Part shown: piece by piece, positions 1 through 6,156 of the stretch | Numbering within the stretch: position 1 is the stretch's first letter | How the letters are laid out: the number at the start of each line of letters is the position of its first letter | Source: an uncultured Alphaproteobacteria bacterium | GTDB taxonomy: Bacteria; Pseudomonadota; Alphaproteobacteria; Paracaedibacterales; CAIULA01 | DNA length: 10,217 nucleotides | Reading direction: 5' to 3' | Assembly: GCA_903905285.1 (NCBI GenBank) | Contig: CAIVFQ010000210.1 | Location: forward strand, 1-10,217 | Translations under genes and position numbers: made by a program | The notes under the pieces: model-generated | What the model was told of the DNA's origin: nothing | Databases searched by the model: none | The model's input: only the letters and a program-made list of their open reading frames with translations

Positions 1-53
1 AAGACTTAAGGTCTGTTAGTTTAAAGTCACAAAATTGGAAATTAAGTAAAAAA

Positions 54-1253
54 ATGTCTTGGACACTCATTGATGCGGCCGGCCCCTTACAAACGTTTTG
101 CCAACAAGTTTTAATAGAAAAACCCGCTTTTATAGCCATCGACTGTGAGTTCGTGCGCCAAACAACCTATTGGCCACTACTCGGCTTGATTCAATTGGCA
201 ACGCCAGGCCACGCGGTGATGATCGACCCTGTGATTAATAACCTATCACTAGAGCCCCTAGAATCTATCTTACAAGAACCGTCTATTACCAAAGTTTTCC
301 ATTCTGGCCACCAAGATATAGAAATTTTATACAATCTGTTTGGGCGTTGCCCAAGCCCCATCTTTGATACACAAATTGCGGCTGCCTTTGCAGGGCTGGG
401 AGAGGGGTTGGGCTATGAAAAACTGGTCAATCTTCTGTTAGATATTAAAATAAGTAAAGATGAACAATTTACGAACTGGCTGAAACGTCCCTTAAGGCAA
501 GAACAGCTAGAATATGCCATCCATGACGTTCTTTATTTAAAGGAAGTTTATATTTTATTAAAAGATCTCCTGAGTGATTTGGGGCGTCTTCATTGGCCGG
601 AAGATAATTTCTTAACTTTATCCAATGCGCAAACATTTACGGTCAATCCTGAAACGGCCTGGCAACGATTAAAAGCGCCTTTTTCCAAATGGCAACAGTA
701 CAGCATTTTATGGGATTTAGCGGCTTGGCGAGAACAATACGCACAAACCAACAATATCAGCCGCAGCTTGCTGGCTGACAATCGATTGTTAACTGATCTT
801 AGTTGTGTCCCGTTTATGGAACAGGAAGAATTGAAAAAAACTTTGTTCTCATACCGTCATAAACTGAGTGATAAAGCTTGTTTTGAAAGTTTTTACCATT
901 GTTACCAACAGGCCCATCAGTTTTTTGATCAAGACGACTTAATCCAGGAAGATCGCAGACAAATTATAAAAGATTGGATGCGTCACAATTTTCAAAGCCA
1001 ATTGACGGAACAACAAAAGCGGAGCTTGAATCAAATTCGCACGCATCTTAAAGAGCTGGCTGATACCTTAAGCCTACCGTCTTCCTGCCTGGCGAATAAG
1101 CGTGATATGGAATCATTTGTGTCTTTTCCTAACCCCCACCATAAGCTGCTTACAGGGTGGAGAGAGGGCCTTTTGACAGGATATTTAACACCCTTTTTAA
1201 ATAGGGTGCAAAACACAGAGCAGAAAGAATTAACGATCAACCAATCCCAGTAA
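54..1253 (+). CDS. rnd: Ribonuclease D (3'-5' exoribonuclease)
   Basis: Predicted RNase D, 399 aa, a cytoplasmic metal-dependent 3'-5' exonuclease that trims tRNA precursors and other small RNAs. The DEDDy catalytic set is complete: D30 and E32 (motif IDCEF), D88 (motif HSGHQDIE), and Y154 with D158 (motif YAIHDVLYL). The exonuclease domain covers about residues 3-170. An HRDC-like helical region follows at about 215-290 (around LAAWREQYAQ). The C-terminal 100 residues are helical and poorly conserved. The length is slightly above the roughly 375-aa E. coli enzyme. The ATG at 54 places the first motif at the usual distance from the N-terminus. Only a weak GGAA about 14 nt upstream could serve as ribosome-binding site. 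The 3' end overlaps convergent trpS by 24 bp. Family call is firm; substrate range is inferred. Confidence 0.95.
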   Translation: MSWTLIDAAGPLQTFCQQVLIEKPAFIAIDCEFVRQTTYWPLLGLIQLATPGHAVMIDPVINNLSLEPLESILQEPSITKVFHSGHQDIEILYNLFGRCPSPIFDTQIAAAFAGLGEGLGYEKLVNLLLDIKISKDEQFTNWLKRPLRQEQLEYAIHDVLYLKEVYILLKDLLSDLGRLHWPEDNFLTLSNAQTFTVNPETAWQRLKAPFSKWQQYSILWDLAAWREQYAQTNNISRSLLADNRLLTDLSCVPFMEQEELKKTLFSYRHKLSDKACFESFYHCYQQAHQFFDQDDLIQEDRRQIIKDWMRHNFQSQLTEQQKRSLNQIRTHLKELADTLSLPSSCLANKRDMESFVSFPNPHHKLLTGWREGLLTGYLTPFLNRVQNTEQKELTINQSQ

Positions 1254-2252
1254 TGTCCGTATTTCACTTAGATTCTTATTGGCTAACTGGTTGGCTGTCT
1301 CTGCGCCTTTATGCAAAATTTGATTCAGATAAGATTTTTCTTCTCTCAACTGGAAGATTTTCTCTCTGATCGGTTGCAGGGTGGAAATGACAACCTCGGT
1401 CAAAATAGGTTTAAACGCTGAAAAAAGCTGACCTGCAAATTGCTGACAAACAGATTCTAAGGTCTGCTCTGTAAGGTTGGCATATATCCCCAATAAATTC
1501 TGCGCCTCTAATCGGCTTTCTAATCCCTTAATGGCATCAGGAATCGGATCGCTATCTGTTTTGGCTTTTCGAATTTTCAAGGTCAATAAATCATTTTCGT
1601 CTGTTAAGTGAAGGCGTGAATAATCTGACAAATCAGACTTGCTCATCTTTTTAGAACCGTCCCTTAAGCTCATGATTCTGGCTGTTGATTTATTGATAAG
1701 GGGTTCTGGAAGGGGGAAATAATCCACATCACAATGACGATTAAATAGGCCAGCCAAGTCGCGTGCCAATTCAACGTGTTGCTTTTGATCTTCACCAACC
1801 GGTACTTGGGTTGCCTTATAGATTAAAATATCGGCTGCCATCAAAACAGGGTAGGCATACAAACCAAGGCAGGCTTGGCCCGTGTCTTTACCCGCTTTGT
1901 CTTTAAACTGAGTCATGCGATTCAACCACCCCAATGGGGCGATGCAGCTGAGGTACCAGGCCAGTTCAGTATGGGCAGGAACGTGGCTTTGAATAAAAAT
2001 AGCACTTTCATCAGGGTTGATGCCGCAGGCTATATAGGCAGCTGCAATAGTGTAAGTATTCAAAGACAGATTATTGGTATCTGATTGAGTAGTCAGGGCA
2101 TGCTGATCCACAATACAGAACAGCTGTTCGTTCAAGCCTTGTTTAGAAAGGCTTTGAGAAAGCCGAACCCACTGGCGAATAGCACCCAGATAATTACCCA
2201 GGTGAATGTGGCCGGTTGGTCTTACCCCTGATAAAATTCTTTGATTTTTCAC
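1230..2252 (-). CDS. trpS: Tryptophanyl-tRNA synthetase
   Basis: Class I tryptophan-tRNA ligase, 340 aa with the start chosen here, against about 330-340 for bacterial TrpS. It charges tRNA-Trp in the cytoplasm. The N-terminus has the family opening (RILSGVRPTG) followed by the HIGH-type motif HLGN at residues 17-20. GEDQKQHVELARDL lies in the middle, and KMSKS is at 202-206. The frame is open up to a TTG at 2333, but that start would add 27 residues with no family resemblance and would sit inside the promoter at 2326-2355. The GTG at 2252 gives the normal N-terminus (MKNQRILSG) and has an AAAGAG ribosome-binding site 6 nt upstream. The last 24 bp overlap the convergent rnd reading frame. It is divergent from the EAL gene. 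Confidence 0.95.
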   Translation of the reverse strand: MKNQRILSGVRPTGHIHLGNYLGAIRQWVRLSQSLSKQGLNEQLFCIVDQHALTTQSDTNNLSLNTYTIAAAYIACGINPDESAIFIQSHVPAHTELAWYLSCIAPLGWLNRMTQFKDKAGKDTGQACLGLYAYPVLMAADILIYKATQVPVGEDQKQHVELARDLAGLFNRHCDVDYFPLPEPLINKSTARIMSLRDGSKKMSKSDLSDYSRLHLTDENDLLTLKIRKAKTDSDPIPDAIKGLESRLEAQNLLGIYANLTEQTLESVCQQFAGQLFSAFKPILTEVVISTLQPIREKIFQLREEKSYLNQILHKGAETANQLANKNLSEIRTLLGLVDR

Positions 2253-2325
2253 CTTTTGCTCTTTAGTTGATGCGATGTATCCTTGCAATATGCCAGAGCC
2301 GGTTAAGGTATGGCAATCGAAGAAA

Positions 2326-2355
2326 ATTATCAATTGATATTCTTTATTGTCACAA
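2326..2355 (-). promoter_or_regulatory. Predicted trpS promoter
   Basis: Reading the minus strand, TTGTGA at 2355-2350 (4/6 to the -35 consensus) is followed after 18 nt by GATAAT at 2331-2326 (5/6 to the -10 consensus). Transcription would begin near 2319 and give a leader of about 65 nt before the GTG start of trpS. Two palindromes overlap the two hexamers and could be operator sites. Prediction from sequence only. Confidence 0.5.
2328..2339. repeat. 12-bp perfect palindrome over trpS -10 box
   Basis: TATCAATTGATA reads identically on both strands and covers the predicted -10 hexamer of trpS. It may be a repressor half-operator, or chance in AT-rich DNA. I do not recognise a regulator for it. 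Confidence 0.4.
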
Positions 2356-2357
2356 TA
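2345..2357. repeat. 13-bp inverted repeat over trpS -35 box
   Basis: TATTGT-C-ACAATA is a perfect 6-bp inverted repeat around one central base, covering the predicted -35 hexamer of trpS. Its centre is about 17.5 bp from the centre of the palindrome at 2328-2339, less than two helical turns. It is a candidate operator with no known regulator. Confidence 0.4.
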
Positions 2358-2413
2358 TTAACCAAGTAAAAACTGTTTTTTTCAGAATAATCAACAGATT
2401 TTAAATTTATGTC

Positions 2414-2442
2414 TTGATTGTTCAGTCTAATCGTGATAAAAA
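2414..2442 (+). promoter_or_regulatory. Possible promoter of EAL gene
   Basis: TTGATT (2414-2419, 4/6) and TAAAAA (2437-2442, 4/6) are separated by 17 nt, 33 bp before the ATG of the EAL gene. The spacing is ideal but both boxes are degenerate in AT-rich DNA, so the call is tentative. Confidence 0.3.
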
Positions 2443-2475
2443 AGTTAAAATTCAAGAATAAATTTAAAATTTTGC

Positions 2476-3318
2476 ATGGCCACACCTCTCAATCAGGACG
2501 CTCAGCTCGCTGAGTTTTTAGCCAAAGCCATTGATCATGATCAATTAAGGCTTTTTGTCCAACCACAAACCAGCATTAGCTCTGGTCAGGTTGTTGGGGG
2601 CGAAGTTTTACTAAGGATGCCTACGCCTAGCAACAATTGGCCTCTTGCTTCTTTAACGAATGGCATGAATATTTCATCCATTCCTATCCATCAGTGGATT
2701 CAAACGGCTTTAAATCAAGGATTGATTCATCCCCTTAGTGAATGGATCGTCAGCAATGTTATTAAACAGCTTGAAGAAAAAAGCCATTTGGTTCGGTGCA
2801 CGATTCCGTTGTCTGTTAACATGCCACCCGAAATGATTGACAAAAGCTTTGCCACTTTCCTAGAAAGCTGTTTCGCTAAACACACCACTGTTGATCCCAG
2901 CCAATTATCGATTGAGATTACGGAATTCCCAAAGGCAAACAATTTAGAAATTCTGAATAGAAATATCCAGCAACTAAGGGCTATGGGCATTCGGGTGATT
3001 TTAGATGATTTTGGCAGTGGATATGCGACCATGAATTATCTTGTTGAATTGATGGTTGATGCCGTCAAGATTGACCAAAGCTTTATTCAAAAGGCCCCAC
3101 ATTCCGCCAGTGCCCGTGCTGTTTTAAAATGCCTAATTGATTTGGCGAAAGAAATAGACCTTGAAGTGGTTTGTGAAGGCGTAGAAACCCTAGAACAACT
3201 CATGCTGGTTCAAAGCCTGAGATGTGATGTGATCCAGGGGTTTTTAGTAAGCGAGCCTGTGCCTTTTGATCAATTTTGGTTAGATCTTGAAAAGGGCGCC
3301 AAACCCGTTTTGCATTAA
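2476..3318 (+). CDS. Stand-alone EAL-domain cyclic-di-GMP phosphodiesterase
   Basis: A 280-aa protein that is almost entirely one EAL domain, predicted to hydrolyse cyclic-di-GMP to pGpG in the cytoplasm. The metal- and substrate-binding residues of active EAL enzymes are all present: E43 (signature reads EVLLR rather than EALLR), N115 (SVNMP), E147 (IEITE), D177-D178 (DDFGSGY), K198 (KID), E234 (EGVE) and Q254 (QGF). No GGDEF, PAS, receiver or membrane segment precedes the domain, so it lacks a built-in sensor. Between the EVLLR motif and the helix ending LSEW (about 48-90) it is roughly a dozen residues longer than typical EAL domains. No clear ribosome-binding site precedes the ATG. It is transcribed away from trpS and toward the 268-aa secreted-protein gene. 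The target process (motility, attachment, cell cycle) cannot be told from this sequence. Confidence 0.9.
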   Translation: MATPLNQDAQLAEFLAKAIDHDQLRLFVQPQTSISSGQVVGGEVLLRMPTPSNNWPLASLTNGMNISSIPIHQWIQTALNQGLIHPLSEWIVSNVIKQLEEKSHLVRCTIPLSVNMPPEMIDKSFATFLESCFAKHTTVDPSQLSIEITEFPKANNLEILNRNIQQLRAMGIRVILDDFGSGYATMNYLVELMVDAVKIDQSFIQKAPHSASARAVLKCLIDLAKEIDLEVVCEGVETLEQLMLVQSLRCDVIQGFLVSEPVPFDQFWLDLEKGAKPVLH

Positions 3319-3337
3319 GGGTACGAAAAACCTTGGG

Positions 3338-4144
3338 TTATCTTGCCGCTAACAGCAAGGCAGAAGCCCGGTATTTTTGAACTTCCTCTCTAGCCTGCTC
3401 GATTGTTGGGTTTACCCGGCTTAAGCTTAGCAAAAATCGATCCCAATAATCCTTATTCCAATTTGATTGTTCGAAAGTTTCCCGAAACACCTCTGGTAAA
3501 ACTGAAAGTTTGAAAAGGGGAAATCGATCAGCTATGTGCGTGATGCCTTTTAATCTTTCGAACCGGTCATCTTGAAGGTTAAAAATGGTTTGCCAAACCG
3601 TTCTTGAAAGAGCAGTGGGATGGGAAAAAGACGATAGACTCATCATGGTAAACCTGTATCTTTCTTTACCGTTTGGTTTCTCTAGCTCTCTTAAAAGCCC
3701 TTCGTACGTAAAACAGCCTAATTTGTCGTATAATTTCAAGCACGATAAATAGAAGTCTGACATCACAAAGCTTAGATGAAAATCGCCTGATCCATCAGGA
3801 GTAATTGAAATCAAGGGGTCTATTAATTGATAGAAACTTGGATCAGCTGCAAGGTTATCCCCGTACAGTCTTATTGTTCTATCGATCAGTTCCTGTTTGG
3901 CTTTAAGATCTTTTGGTGTAACCAAGGGGGGGAATTTGTCCCTAAAATAGTCAGGACTTTCTTCAACACGTGTTGTTAAACATACTGCTGCATCAAAGCT
4001 TGAAGCTGTATCAATGCTAGAGGACTCCTCCGTGCGAAGAGGATCTGGTGATTCTTCTTCGACGATTTTAACATCGGAAGACGCTTTTAAATTCGCATTG
4101 GCTATTAAGGACAGTAATAGAAGGTAGAAAAACATATTATGCAT
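3338..4144 (-). CDS. Secreted protein of unknown function (268 aa)
   Basis: Not recognised. The predicted product is 268 aa from the ATG at 4144. A GTG three codons upstream (4153) and an ATG three codons downstream (4135) are alternatives, and none has a good ribosome-binding site. The N-terminus is a likely Sec signal peptide: hydrophobic residues 5-15, then ANA with cleavage after about residue 17. An acidic, Ser-rich linker follows (about 22-70) and contains a repeated motif, EESPDPLR at 30-37 and EESPDYFR at 61-68. The rest (about 78-268) looks globular, with many aromatic residues and amphipathic helices and ending in an Arg/Ala-rich helix. It has four Cys. The upstream neighbour ends in a strong terminator 28 bp before this start, so this gene probably has its own promoter, which I cannot place. 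It is convergent with the EAL gene across a 19-bp gap. Confidence 0.7.
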   Translation of the reverse strand: MHNMFFYLLLLSLIANANLKASSDVKIVEEESPDPLRTEESSSIDTASSFDAAVCLTTRVEESPDYFRDKFPPLVTPKDLKAKQELIDRTIRLYGDNLAADPSFYQLIDPLISITPDGSGDFHLSFVMSDFYLSCLKLYDKLGCFTYEGLLRELEKPNGKERYRFTMMSLSSFSHPTALSRTVWQTIFNLQDDRFERLKGITHIADRFPLFKLSVLPEVFRETFEQSNWNKDYWDRFLLSLSRVNPTIEQAREEVQKYRASALLLAAR

Positions 4145-4159
4145 ATTCAACACCGATTA

Positions 4160-4203
4160 TTAGAGAAAATTGCAGCTGCTCAGAACGCCCCTGAACAGCT
4201 GCT
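4160..4203 (-). terminator. Rho-independent terminator of the Lys/Ala-rich gene
   Basis: On the minus strand, arm 4202-4191 pairs over 12 bp with arm 4183-4172 around a 7-nt loop, and is followed by AATTTTCTCT. All 12 pairs form in the minus-strand RNA, one as G-U. In the plus-strand RNA the same position is an A-C mismatch, so the structure favours the minus strand. It begins 33 bp after the stop codon of the 176-aa gene. Confidence 0.8.
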
Positions 4204-4235
4204 TAAAAGTTGAACTTTACAGAATTGAAAAAGAC

Positions 4236-4766
4236 TTACTCATCCTCTTCAGCCGGAGCTGCTCCTGCGTCATCCTCTTCAGCCGGAGCTGCCTCTGCAT
4301 CATCTGGAGCTGCATCTTCTACGCCTATAGCAGAATTCGCTTTTTTATTTAAGTCTTCAGCTTTTGCCTTTGCAGCAAGAACCTTTTTGCCAAGACTAGA
4401 GTCAGTGGCTTTTTTAAGAGCAGCAGCTTTTATAGCATCGGCTTTTTCAAGAGCCTTCGCCTGAGCAGCCTCTTTGGCGGCATTGATTTTTTCCTGAGCG
4501 GCTCCTTTGGCCATTTGCCCAAGATCAGAACCTGCAGCTTGTCCAGCGGCTCCTTTGGCGGCGGCAGACAATCCGGAAAAGCGACTCGGTTTGGCAGCAG
4601 TACTACTACTCTTATCGGCCTTTGCTTTATCGGCCTTTGCTTTATTTGCAGCACCGTTATCACTTTTCTTAGCAGCAGGCTTTGTCTTAGTAGCAAAGGC
4701 ATAGTCTGGCGAAATAGCTGAAAGAGCAAAGAAGCTCAAAAGAATCGCCACAAAAAATTTTGCCAT
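4236..4766 (-). CDS. Secreted Lys/Ala-rich polyampholyte protein (176 aa)
   Basis: Not recognised as a known family. A clear Sec signal peptide (residues 1-25: MAKFF, hydrophobic core, then AFA with cleavage before TKTK) precedes a low-complexity mature chain. Residues 26-60 are Lys/Ala-rich with KAKAD repeated in tandem. Residues 65-145 are Ala/Lys/Glu-rich, probably a long helix or coiled coil. Residues 149-176 are strongly acidic, with AAPAEED occurring twice at a 10-residue period. The mature protein has no Cys. Charge is segregated, basic then acidic. The body resembles histone-H1-like proteins, but the signal peptide argues against a DNA-binding role; an envelope or secreted role is inference. 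The ATG at 4766 has a GGAG ribosome-binding site 7 nt upstream. It appears monocistronic, with its own terminator at 4160-4203 and a 94-bp gap from sdhB. A TATTAT at 4798-4793 could be a -10 box, without a good -35. Confidence 0.75.
   Translation of the reverse strand: MAKFFVAILLSFFALSAISPDYAFATKTKPAAKKSDNGAANKAKADKAKADKSSSTAAKPSRFSGLSAAAKGAAGQAAGSDLGQMAKGAAQEKINAAKEAAQAKALEKADAIKAAALKKATDSSLGKKVLAAKAKAEDLNKKANSAIGVEDAAPDDAEAAPAEEDDAGAAPAEEDE
4241..4292 (-). repeat. 30-bp-period tandem repeat in acidic tail
   Basis: Positions 4241-4262 and 4271-4292 are identical over 22 bp with a 30-bp period. The intervening 8 bp are similar to the 8 bp after the second copy. A decayed third copy starts at 4301. 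The period is a multiple of three, so each copy adds ten residues (AAPAEED plus linker) without a frame change. Confidence 0.9.
4612..4645 (-). repeat. 15-bp tandem repeat encoding KAKAD
   Basis: Positions 4612-4626 and 4627-4641 are identical 15-bp units, followed by a partial third. In frame they encode the pentapeptide KAKAD twice in the Lys-rich part of the 176-aa secreted protein. Confidence 0.9.
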
Positions 4767-4861
4767 TATTGGTCTCCAAATTGTACATTTTCATAATACA
4801 ATTAAAGCATTCAAATCCTAATATAAGGTTAATGGGGGTGGTTTTTTTATTAAAAAAAAAC

Positions 4862-5680
4862 TTAATCAAACTCGCGGGCGATCTGCTGTTTAATCTGACT
4901 AATGGCTTTGGCAGGGTTTAACCCTTTGGGGCAGGCTTTTGCACAATTCATAATGGTATGACAACTGTATAGTTTCATTTCGTCATTCAGCTGTTCAAGG
5001 CGTTGTCGGCGGGTTTCATCGCGACTGTCTTGAACCCAACGAAAACTTTGTAAAAGGGTGGCTGGGCCTAAATACTGATCGCTATTCCACCAATAGCTGG
5101 GGCAGGAGGTTGAACAACAAAAGCATAGAACACAATCCCACAATCCATCTAACTTTGCCCGTTCTTCGGGGCTTTGACGATGCTCTTGGTCTGGTTGGTC
5201 TGGTGAAGAAGTCTTAAGCCAGGGCTCAATGGATGCATACTGGGCATAGGCTTGCTTTAGATCAGGCACCAAGTCTTTGATCACTGGCATATGGGGCAGG
5301 GGGTTAACTTTAATCACCCCTTCCACTTCAGCAATTGGCTTGATGCAGGCTAACGTATTAACACCGTCGATATTCATGGCACAACTGCCACAAACACCTT
5401 CCCGACACGATCGACGAAACGTTAAGCTTGGGTCTATGTCATTTTTGATGGTAATCAAAGCATCCAAAACCATTGGCCCACATTGGTTAACATCCAGGCT
5501 AAACTGATCATAACGGGGAAGGTTCGGTGATTCCGTTTTACAAAGCTCAGTATCAGGCTGCCAACGGTAAACTTGAAAAGTACGGCTAGATGCTGGCTTA
5601 TCTAAAGACACGCCACCAGGGCTTTTCAAAGTACGCCCTGGCTTTATTCGTGAGTTTTTAGGCAGCGTTAACTTAACCAT
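4862..5680 (-). CDS. sdhB: Succinate dehydrogenase iron-sulfur subunit
   Basis: Iron-sulfur subunit of respiratory complex II, 272 aa. It passes electrons from the flavoprotein SdhA to quinone at the membrane anchor SdhCD, on the cytoplasmic face of the inner membrane. All cluster ligands are present. The [2Fe-2S] cluster has C92, C97, C100 and C112. The [4Fe-4S] cluster has C183, C186, C189 and C250. The [3Fe-4S] cluster has C193, C240 and C246 (motifs [21 protein letters not shown] and [11 protein letters not shown]). The N-terminus is about 30 residues longer than in E. coli, and a short segment rich in Asp, Gln, Ser and Pro lies at about 158-172. The usual partners sdhC, sdhD and sdhA are absent from this window. 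A 117-aa secreted-protein gene lies 15 bp upstream, so the two may be co-transcribed. The ATG has no good ribosome-binding site. No strong terminator follows, only an AT-only fold. Confidence 0.97.
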   Translation of the reverse strand: MVKLTLPKNSRIKPGRTLKSPGGVSLDKPASSRTFQVYRWQPDTELCKTESPNLPRYDQFSLDVNQCGPMVLDALITIKNDIDPSLTFRRSCREGVCGSCAMNIDGVNTLACIKPIAEVEGVIKVNPLPHMPVIKDLVPDLKQAYAQYASIEPWLKTSSPDQPDQEHRQSPEERAKLDGLWDCVLCFCCSTSCPSYWWNSDQYLGPATLLQSFRWVQDSRDETRRQRLEQLNDEMKLYSCHTIMNCAKACPKGLNPAKAISQIKQQIAREFD

Positions 5681-5695
5681 AGAGATTAACCATGT

Positions 5696-6049
5696 TTAAT
5701 ATTGACCGGCATTAGCAGGGTTTAAACCAGCATATGCGTGCATAGCATTAATATCAGCTTCCGGGCTGTAAAGTCCACCGGCACCTTGAGTAGCAATTGA
5801 AACATCCAAACCTAACGCAAGCTGGTTTGAATCTAGTTCTCTAGTGCAGCCTTCACCCCGTGGGTTGATCATGCATCGTGGACTTCTTGATACGTCTGCT
5901 TCAGAAATCTCACTAGTACTGGTAGAAGGTTTCCCGTAAGAGACGTTTTGCACAGAAGCCGCCGTTGTCGTTACTTCATCTGCCATAACCATTTGAGAGC
6001 AAACTAACGTAGATAGCGCTAAATATAAAGGAATAAAAGGTATTCTCAT
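5696..6049 (-). CDS. Small secreted protein of unknown function (117 aa)
   Basis: Not recognised. The ATG at 6049 is chosen over an in-frame TTG at 6082 because it has a GGGG ribosome-binding site 5 nt upstream and opens directly into a signal peptide (MRIPF, hydrophobic core to about residue 20, VMA with cleavage after about residue 23). The mature chain of about 94 residues is Ser/Thr-rich at first (24-57). It then has two Cys ten residues apart (C59 in RCMINP, C68 in EGCTR) that could form a disulfide in the periplasm. It ends in an Ala/Gly/Asn-rich tail finishing AGQY. No lipobox is evident at C17. The upstream DNA (6050-6156) is very AT-rich and ends the comM transcript without a clear hairpin. 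The stop lies 15 bp before sdhB, so co-transcription is likely, but a role in complex II is not implied by the sequence. Confidence 0.65.
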   Translation of the reverse strand: MRIPFIPLYLALSTLVCSQMVMADEVTTTAASVQNVSYGKPSTSTSEISEADVSRSPRCMINPRGEGCTRELDSNQLALGLDVSIATQGAGGLYSPEADINAMHAYAGLNPANAGQY

Positions 6050-6156
6050 GCTGACCCCACAAAAAAAAATGTTTCTTAACACCTTAAAGAATAGGTCACA
6101 AAGGTTAATATTTCGTTAATTTTTCAAATTTTTTTATATTTTTATTAAAATTATTT

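Noticed and set aside
2253..2333. 27-residue N-terminal extension of TrpS from a TTG at 2333.
   Set aside because: It does not resemble the family N-terminus, and the start would lie within the predicted promoter, upstream of its transcription start. The GTG at 2252 has a ribosome-binding site.
3331..3359. Small stems between the convergent EAL and 268-aa genes, considered as a terminator.
   Set aside because: The stems are only 4-5 bp, one lies inside coding sequence, and the T-run follows a very weak stem.
4170..4721. Plus-strand Ala/Ser-rich reading frames opposite the Lys/Ala-rich gene.
   Set aside because: They mirror the repetitive codons of the minus-strand gene, which has a signal peptide, a ribosome-binding site and a strand-specific terminator.
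4236..4766. Histone-H1-like nucleoid protein as identity of the Lys/Ala-rich gene.
   Set aside because: The signal peptide and acidic tail do not fit a cytoplasmic DNA-binding protein, although the Lys/Ala body looks similar.
4815..4861. T-run and A-run after sdhB considered as a terminator.
   Set aside because: The fold is nearly all A-T pairs without a GC stem, so it is not a convincing intrinsic terminator.
5673..5693. Six-codon frame (MVNLYG) overlapping the sdhB start, with ATGGTTAA repeated 13 bp apart.
   Set aside because: It is too short to separate from chance; no ribosome-binding site precedes it.
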